Shown here piece after piece: positions 59,545-64,000 of a DNA stretch of 64,000 bases (within the stretch, counting starts at the first letter, position 1; each line of letters begins with the position of its first letter). Under the pieces are notes generated by a model, which saw nothing but the letters and a program-made list of their open reading frames with translations, was not told the origin of the DNA and did not search any database. This DNA is from JAGQIB01 sp041393395 (GTDB taxonomy: Bacteria > ARS69). The stretch covers positions 248,001 to 312,000 of the forward strand of contig JAWKKG010000002.1 of the NCBI GenBank assembly GCA_041393395.1, in the 5' to 3' direction. The position numbers and the translations under genes were made by a program.

Positions 59545-60020
59545 ACGAGATGAATCACGACGAGGAGTCGGACGTCGCCCTGCCTCTTCCGGCCGCGGCG
59601 GAGATCGAGGAGAAGGGCCCGCGCGTGCCGAAGCCGCACGATCGCCCGGCCGACGTGGACCGCAAGATCCGCAGCGCCGTCGATCGCATGCTGCAGGAAG
59701 TCGACAACCCGTACCAGACGGTGATCGTGGCGGCGCAGGAGGCGCGCCGAATCAACGAGAACCGTCTCAAGGCGCGCAGCATCCTGAACCAGTCCATCGA
59801 TCAGGTCGAGGAGCTCGTGCCCGACATGCCGTTCGTGCCGCGCCCCGTGGAAGACGACGAGCCCGAGGTGAAGCCGACGAACGAGGCGCTCGAGCGTCTC
59901 GCGCTCGGTATCGTCGAGTTCGAGATCAGCGGCTCGCGCAAGGAAGCGCCGTCGTACTACGAAGGCGAGATCGACTTCCCGCTGTATCCCGAAGGGGAGG
60001 AGGAGTCCTCCTCCTCGTGA
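59541..60020 (+). CDS. rpoZ: Divergent RNA polymerase omega subunit
   Basis: A 159-aa protein between gmk and coaBC, the usual rpoZ position. The omega/Rpb6 core is recognisable: an N-terminal helix (RKIRSAVDRMLQEVDNPYQT), VIVAAQEARRINENRLKAR, and the omega C-terminal signature KPTNEALERLALGIVEFEI. It is longer than usual, with an acidic 40-residue N-terminal extension (DEESDVALPLPAAAEIEEKG) and an acidic, Ser-ending tail (YPEGEEESSSS). Both extensions are probably disordered. Identification rests on core motifs plus synteny. Confidence 0.8.
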   Translation: MNEMNHDEESDVALPLPAAAEIEEKGPRVPKPHDRPADVDRKIRSAVDRMLQEVDNPYQTVIVAAQEARRINENRLKARSILNQSIDQVEELVPDMPFVPRPVEDDEPEVKPTNEALERLALGIVEFEISGSRKEAPSYYEGEIDFPLYPEGEEESSSS

Positions 60021-61270
60021 ACGAATCGCTGCACTCCCGGATCCTCCTGGGAGTGACCGGTTCCGTCGCGGCGTTCAAGACCCCGGAGCTCGTCCGCGAG
60101 CTCCGGGATCGCGCCGCCGACGTCTCGGTCGTCCGCACGGCCGCCGCCGCGAAGTTCGTGGGCGATGCGGCGCTCGAGGCGATGACCGGGAATCCCGTGG
60201 CCCACGAGCTGTTCGATCCCCGCGGCCTCGCCGCGTTGCCGTTCTGGCTGCGCGGGGGCGCGAGCGAGCGGGAGCCGTACCACCTCGCGCTCGCCGAAGG
60301 CGTCGATCTGCTCGCCGTCGTGCCTGCGACGGCGTCGATGCTCGGCAAGATGGCGCACGGCATCGCCGACGATCTCCTGTCCACGTTGCTGCTCGCCACC
60401 ACGCGACCGATCGTGGTCGCGCCCGCGATGAATCCGCGCATGTGGGAGCACGAGGCGACGCAGGCGAACGTCGCGTCGCTCTCGGAGCGCGGAGTTCGCG
60501 TGCTGTTCCCCGAATCCGGCAAGATGGCGTGGGACACGGAAGGGACCGGCGCCGGTCGCCTGCCGGAACCGCCGGAGATCGCGGAGCGCCTCCTCGCGCA
60601 CCTCGCGACGGCGCGTCAGCTCCGTGGCCAGAAGGTCGTGGTGTCGGCCGGCGGCACCGAGGAACCGGTCGACGCGGTGCGCGTGCTCGGCAACCGGTCG
60701 TCGGGTCGAATGGGCGTGGCGCTCGCCGAGGAGGCGCGGGCACGCGGCGCCGACGTCGTGCTCGTGGCCGCGGCGACGAGCGTGCCGCTTCCCGCCGGGA
60801 TGCGCATCGTGCGCGCCCGCACCGCGGCGGCGATGAAGGAAGCGATGCTCGCGGAATCCGCGGACGCGGACGTGGTGCTGATGGCGGCGGCGGTCGCGGA
60901 CTGGCGTCCCGCGTCGCCGGCCCCCGGCAAGGTGAAGAAGTCCACGGGGCCGCCGGAGATCCGACTCGAGCCGACCGACGACATCCTCCTCGCGCTGCGC
61001 GACGCCGGCACGCGCGCGTTCCGCGTGGGCTTCGCGCTCGAGACGGACGACGCCGTGGCGAACGGTCGCCGGAAGCTCGCCGAGAAGGACCTCGACCTGC
61101 TCGTCGTCAACGACGCCACGGAACCCGGCGCGGGATTCGAGGTCGCCACGAATCGCGTGACGATGATCGCGCGCGGGGGCCAAGCGACGGACGTGCCGCT
61201 GCTATCCAAGCCCCGGGTGGCGATCCGGATCTTCGATCGCGTCGCGGAGCTCCGCGCCGGTCACGCCTGA
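60017..61270 (+). CDS. coaBC: Phosphopantothenoylcysteine decarboxylase / synthetase
   Basis: A 417-aa bifunctional coenzyme A enzyme. The CoaC flavoprotein half (about 1-185) has LLGVTGSVAAFKTPEL, the active-site His H89 (EPYHLALAEG), VVPATASMLGKMAHG and APAMNPRMW. The CoaB half (about 200-417) has VVSAGGTEEPVDAVRVLGNR, SSGRMGVALAEEA, AAAVADWRP and GKVKKS. The usual catalytic Cys (E. coli ACGDIGPGRM) is replaced by W172 in KMAWDTEGTGAGRL. GTG start overlapping rpoZ (GTGA). Confidence 0.92.
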   Translation: MNESLHSRILLGVTGSVAAFKTPELVRELRDRAADVSVVRTAAAAKFVGDAALEAMTGNPVAHELFDPRGLAALPFWLRGGASEREPYHLALAEGVDLLAVVPATASMLGKMAHGIADDLLSTLLLATTRPIVVAPAMNPRMWEHEATQANVASLSERGVRVLFPESGKMAWDTEGTGAGRLPEPPEIAERLLAHLATARQLRGQKVVVSAGGTEEPVDAVRVLGNRSSGRMGVALAEEARARGADVVLVAAATSVPLPAGMRIVRARTAAAMKEAMLAESADADVVLMAAAVADWRPASPAPGKVKKSTGPPEIRLEPTDDILLALRDAGTRAFRVGFALETDDAVANGRRKLAEKDLDLLVVNDATEPGAGFEVATNRVTMIARGGQATDVPLLSKPRVAIRIFDRVAELRAGHA

Positions 61271-61294
61271 CCCGCTTCCCCCGAGGAGCCGACC

Positions 61295-62548
61295 GTGATC
61301 GCGCGGTTCTGCCTCTACTCCATCCTCAAGAACTTCCGGCCGTTCTCCGCGTTCTTCGTGATCTACCTGATCCTGGACCCGGCCGCGGGCGGGCTCGGAC
61401 TCGATCTGTTCACCGTGGGCCTGCTGATCGGCTACGAACGCCTGCTCGTGGCGGCGGGCGAGCTCCCGCTCGGCGTGCTCGCCGATCGCTTCGGACGTCG
61501 CCGCGCACTGGCGGCCTGCTTCGGCAGCTACGTCGTGGCCTTCTCCGGCTGGGCGATCGCGGCCACTCAGCCGGACAAGCTGGCGCTCGGGGTGCTGTTC
61601 TTCGCGCAGACCGCGTATGCGATCGGGGAGGCGTTCCGCACCGGAACCCACAAGGCGATCATGCTCGACTGGGTGGACTCCACGCAGGAGACGTCGGCGA
61701 CGCACGTCGTGGCGCTCACCCGGACGTTCTCGAAGCTCACGGAGGGAATCACGGCGTTCGCCGGGGGCGTGCTGCTGTGGCGAAGCGGCAGCCTGGCCTG
61801 GCTATTCTGGAGCGCGGTTCCCGCCGCGATCGCGGGCATCGGGCTGTCCCTCTCGTACCCGCGCTGGCTGGAGGGCGAGATGACGCGTCGCCAGGCGCGC
61901 CCGTCGCTGCGGGAGGGCTTCCTGGCGCTGGCGCGCCGACCGGGTCTCGCGGAGCTCCTGCTGCTGTCCGTCGGATTCGAGGTCGCGTGCAAGCTCGCCC
62001 AGACCTACCTGCAGCCGTTCCTCGAGCGGGGGCTGGATGCGCGCGACGTCGCGATCGTGGGCGGGCGCGGCGCGCTCGTGCTCGGCACGTTCTACTTCGC
62101 GTACGGTTTCGTGGGAGGGATCGGTGCGTCGTCCGCGCGTCACGCGGAGCGGTGGTTCGGTGCGCGCGGATTCGCGCTCGTCGCCGCGTCGTGGGGAGCG
62201 GCCCTCACGTGTGCGGGGCTCGTGGTCCTGCCCGCCGACGTTCCCGTGGCCGTGCTCGGCGCCGGTTTCATCGTCCTGTCGCTGCTGCAGAACGCGCGTC
62301 GCCCCGTGTTCGTGGCGACGTTGAATCGCCTCATGGACGGCGCGCAGCGGGCCACGACGCTCTCGGTCGAGAGCCAGGGGCGCAGCGCCGCGCTCGCGGT
62401 ACTGGCGCCGCTCACCGGGTGGATCGCGGATCGCGCCGGTCTCGACGCCGTGTTTCTTCTGCTCGCCGTATCGCTCGCCGCGCTCGGTGGGGTCGGCGCG
62501 CTGCGAGCGCGCCGGGGACTGGCCGCGCCCTCCCCGGGCGACGGCTGA
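61295..62548 (+). CDS. Major facilitator superfamily transporter
   Basis: A 417-aa protein with about twelve membrane segments. MFS motif A is seen between helices 2 and 3 (GVLADRFGRRRAL). The first helices include LFTVGLLIGYERLLVAAGEL. Substrate is unknown. GTG start with GAGGAG upstream, 24 nt after coaBC. Its stop codon is directly followed by the stop of the opposing gene with no base between. Confidence 0.85.
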   Translation: MIARFCLYSILKNFRPFSAFFVIYLILDPAAGGLGLDLFTVGLLIGYERLLVAAGELPLGVLADRFGRRRALAACFGSYVVAFSGWAIAATQPDKLALGVLFFAQTAYAIGEAFRTGTHKAIMLDWVDSTQETSATHVVALTRTFSKLTEGITAFAGGVLLWRSGSLAWLFWSAVPAAIAGIGLSLSYPRWLEGEMTRRQARPSLREGFLALARRPGLAELLLLSVGFEVACKLAQTYLQPFLERGLDARDVAIVGGRGALVLGTFYFAYGFVGGIGASSARHAERWFGARGFALVAASWGAALTCAGLVVLPADVPVAVLGAGFIVLSLLQNARRPVFVATLNRLMDGAQRATTLSVESQGRSAALAVLAPLTGWIADRAGLDAVFLLLAVSLAALGGVGALRARRGLAAPSPGDG

Positions 62549-64000
62549 TCACTCGCCTTCTTTCAACGTCTCCTCGCAGCGCGACACGAGATTCTCGGCC
62601 GCTTCCCGCGTACGTGGGTTGCGCGTCTCGTCCAGCACCGCGCGTCCCTGCTCCCAGGCCGCGCGGACGTTGCCGCTCCGCAACGCGTTCTCGCCGAGCC
62701 GGAGACGGATCTCGTCGCGCAGTGCGAACGCGCGGGACTCCTCGTCGCCCGCCCGCCCGTCGTCGAGCACGGTGTCCACGAGCGCGAGCGCTTCCTCGTC
62801 CGCGCCAGCCGCCGCGAGCTCGCGGGCGTGCGCGAGATCGAGCGCACCGGGGTCGAGGGTGGAGGTGACCGCTTCGGGCAGGGAGAGCGTCGTGCGATCG
62901 GGCGGGACGAAGCGCTCGATGTCTCGGCCCGCATCCAGGTCCTCGCGCAACGTCGCGATCGCGTGGCCGAGGTCGGACGAGATCTGCCGCGCGCCGAGCG
63001 CGGACTCGAGATAGGCGGCGAGCGCGTTCGCTTCCGCGTCGCGGTGGAATCGCGCCAGGTCTCCGACGGCGTCGAGGCAGCGATACAGCGGTCGCTCGCG
63101 CTGCGCTCGGAGGGAGGCGTCGGCGTCGACGCCGCGCAGCAGCTCCGTCACCAGTGCGTGCGCCGCGTCCTCACGTCCCGCCAGGACGTTCGTGAGCAGC
63201 AGGCCCTCCACGAGGTCGGGCTGCTGGGGCGCCGCCGGGCGCGCGCGCTCGAGGACCGAGATGCCGGGGGTGGGATCCTCGGCGCCGACGTACGAGAGCC
63301 CCATCAGGACCTGGGCCTCCACGAGATCGGGACGATGGAGGAGGCAGGACCGCAGATGCTGCTGCATCTCGGCGAGATCCGCGCTTGCGGCCTCGGCGCT
63401 CAGTCGGGCGCCCTTCGTTCGCCAGTGGTCCCAGAGCAGTCGGGCGGCCCGGAGATGCGCGACCGCGTCGGCCGGATCGAGCTCCACCGCCTGGCGATCG
63501 AGACGCAGGGCCCCGATCGGATCCTCGTCCTGTTCCGCGAGGCGCGCTCGGCCGCGGGCGACCGCCCCGGCCTGTCCCGCGACCTTCGCCGCCGCGTCGA
63601 GATGAGACTCCGCCAGCTCACGCGCACGCCGCCGATCGGTCGCTCGCGGCAACGCTTCCGCGGCGAGCTCCCCGAGGCGCACCCACACGTCCGGTCCGTC
63701 GACGCGGACGGGGCGGTCCGTGCGGGGAGCCGCGTCGAAGTCTCGTTCGATCAGGTGCACGTTCGCGGCCGATGCGTGGACGGCGACCTGGACCTGGGCG
63801 GAGAGGCCGGCCTCGTCCAGATCCCAGACGGCGCGGAGCGCCTCCGCCTGGGACTCGCCGTCGCCGAGTCGGCGCAGGAAGTCGTCGACGCGCGCCGGGC
63901 CGTCGGCGGAACCCGTGCGCAACCAGTGAACCGTGGCCCACGCCTGCGCGCGGAACACGGACCGTCGCACCGGATCCCTCCAGTCGTCGGAGGCCTCCGT
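62549..64000 (-). CDS. TPR-type protein, N-terminus outside the window (5' partial)
   Basis: The reading frame stays open to the last base of the window, so the true start lies beyond it; the visible part is 483 codons. The first visible stretch, AQAWATVHWLRTGSADGPAR, then DDFLRRLGDGESQAEALRAV, resembles the region after a DUF1570-like or peptidase-like domain in secreted TPR proteins. The rest is helical and TPR-like (LRLDRQAVELDPADAVAHLR, GISVLERARPAAPQQPDLVE, WEQGRAVLDETRNPRTREAA). No catalytic motif is visible. Convergent with the MFS gene with no spacing. Confidence 0.7.
   Translation of the reverse strand, partial: TEASDDWRDPVRRSVFRAQAWATVHWLRTGSADGPARVDDFLRRLGDGESQAEALRAVWDLDEAGLSAQVQVAVHASAANVHLIERDFDAAPRTDRPVRVDGPDVWVRLGELAAEALPRATDRRRARELAESHLDAAAKVAGQAGAVARGRARLAEQDEDPIGALRLDRQAVELDPADAVAHLRAARLLWDHWRTKGARLSAEAASADLAEMQQHLRSCLLHRPDLVEAQVLMGLSYVGAEDPTPGISVLERARPAAPQQPDLVEGLLLTNVLAGREDAAHALVTELLRGVDADASLRAQRERPLYRCLDAVGDLARFHRDAEANALAAYLESALGARQISSDLGHAIATLREDLDAGRDIERFVPPDRTTLSLPEAVTSTLDPGALDLAHARELAAAGADEEALALVDTVLDDGRAGDEESRAFALRDEIRLRLGENALRSGNVRAAWEQGRAVLDETRNPRTREAAENLVSRCEETLKEGE

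Noticed and set aside
1..64000. tRNA, rRNA, CRISPR arrays, insertion sequences and att sites
   Set aside because: No T-loop-like GGTTCGA(A/T)TCC context in a cloverleaf, no regularly spaced repeats, no transposase or integrase motifs were found.

Overview
The window is a GC-rich, densely packed bacterial chromosome segment. No rRNA, tRNA, CRISPR array, insertion sequence, integrase or phage gene was seen, and base composition and codon use look uniform, so this reads as core chromosome and not as an acquired island. The envelope is clearly diderm: SurA-type chaperones, an RND/adaptor/TolC efflux set, a porin and a large predicted outer-membrane barrel, plus several lipoproteins. A FlgD/T9SS-like C-terminal sorting domain, DUF4159, DUF4175 and DUF2723 proteins, a serine-less Cys-free CoaC active site and a divergent omega subunit point to an FCB-superphylum-like lineage such as Candidatus Eisenbacteria. 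That placement is inference from gene content only.

Layout. 1-8.3 kb (+): the 3' end of mfd, two tandem PpiC/SurA-type foldases, a small S4 protein and pdxA, then the division set ftsE-ftsX-envC. 8.4-18.0 kb (+): metG, tatD, rsmA, a predicted 743-aa beta-barrel, two small NTF2-like lipoproteins, a YibQ-type deacetylase-like protein and pdxJ. 18.2-21.6 kb (+): secD-secF and a third secreted NTF2-like protein. 21.6-36.8 kb (+): a 1577-aa NtrY-like histidine kinase followed by DUF4159, DUF4175, a DUF2723 membrane protein with TPRs, a secreted TPR protein and a secreted protein of unknown function. 36.8-38.3 kb (+): a SatD-like HTH protein and a DUF3307 membrane protein behind a striking palindromic promoter. 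38.5-42.1 kb (+): a cupredoxin, a histidine kinase and a porin in one translationally coupled unit.

42.1-48.8 kb (-): a GbsR/MarR-type regulator, TolC, adaptor, RND pump and YbaN-like protein in one operon. 49.1-52.4 kb (+): a zinc-ribbon mini-protein, nnr (NAD(P)HX repair) and thiL. CPBP protease (-) overlaps thiL tail to tail, and then come a secreted beta-propeller protein and a T9SS-like sorted protein (+). 56.2-61.3 kb: rqcH (-) diverges from yicC-gmk-rpoZ-coaBC (+), which resembles the yloA-yloC-gmk-rpoZ-yloI neighbourhood of Bacillus. The end holds an MFS transporter (+) and a partial TPR protein (-).

About seventeen gene pairs are joined by 1-7-nt stop/start overlaps (ATGA, GTGA, TTGA), so translational coupling is the dominant architecture. 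A recurring TTGAC(A/C) / 17-18 nt / TAnnnT element marks most transcription-unit starts. Only one canonical U-tailed terminator was found (15941-15981); other unit ends carry strong GC hairpins without a U-tract. The best candidates for undescribed biology are the cupredoxin-kinase-porin unit, the DUF4159/DUF4175/DUF2723/TPR envelope cluster, and the SatD-DUF3307 pair with its operator-like palindrome.
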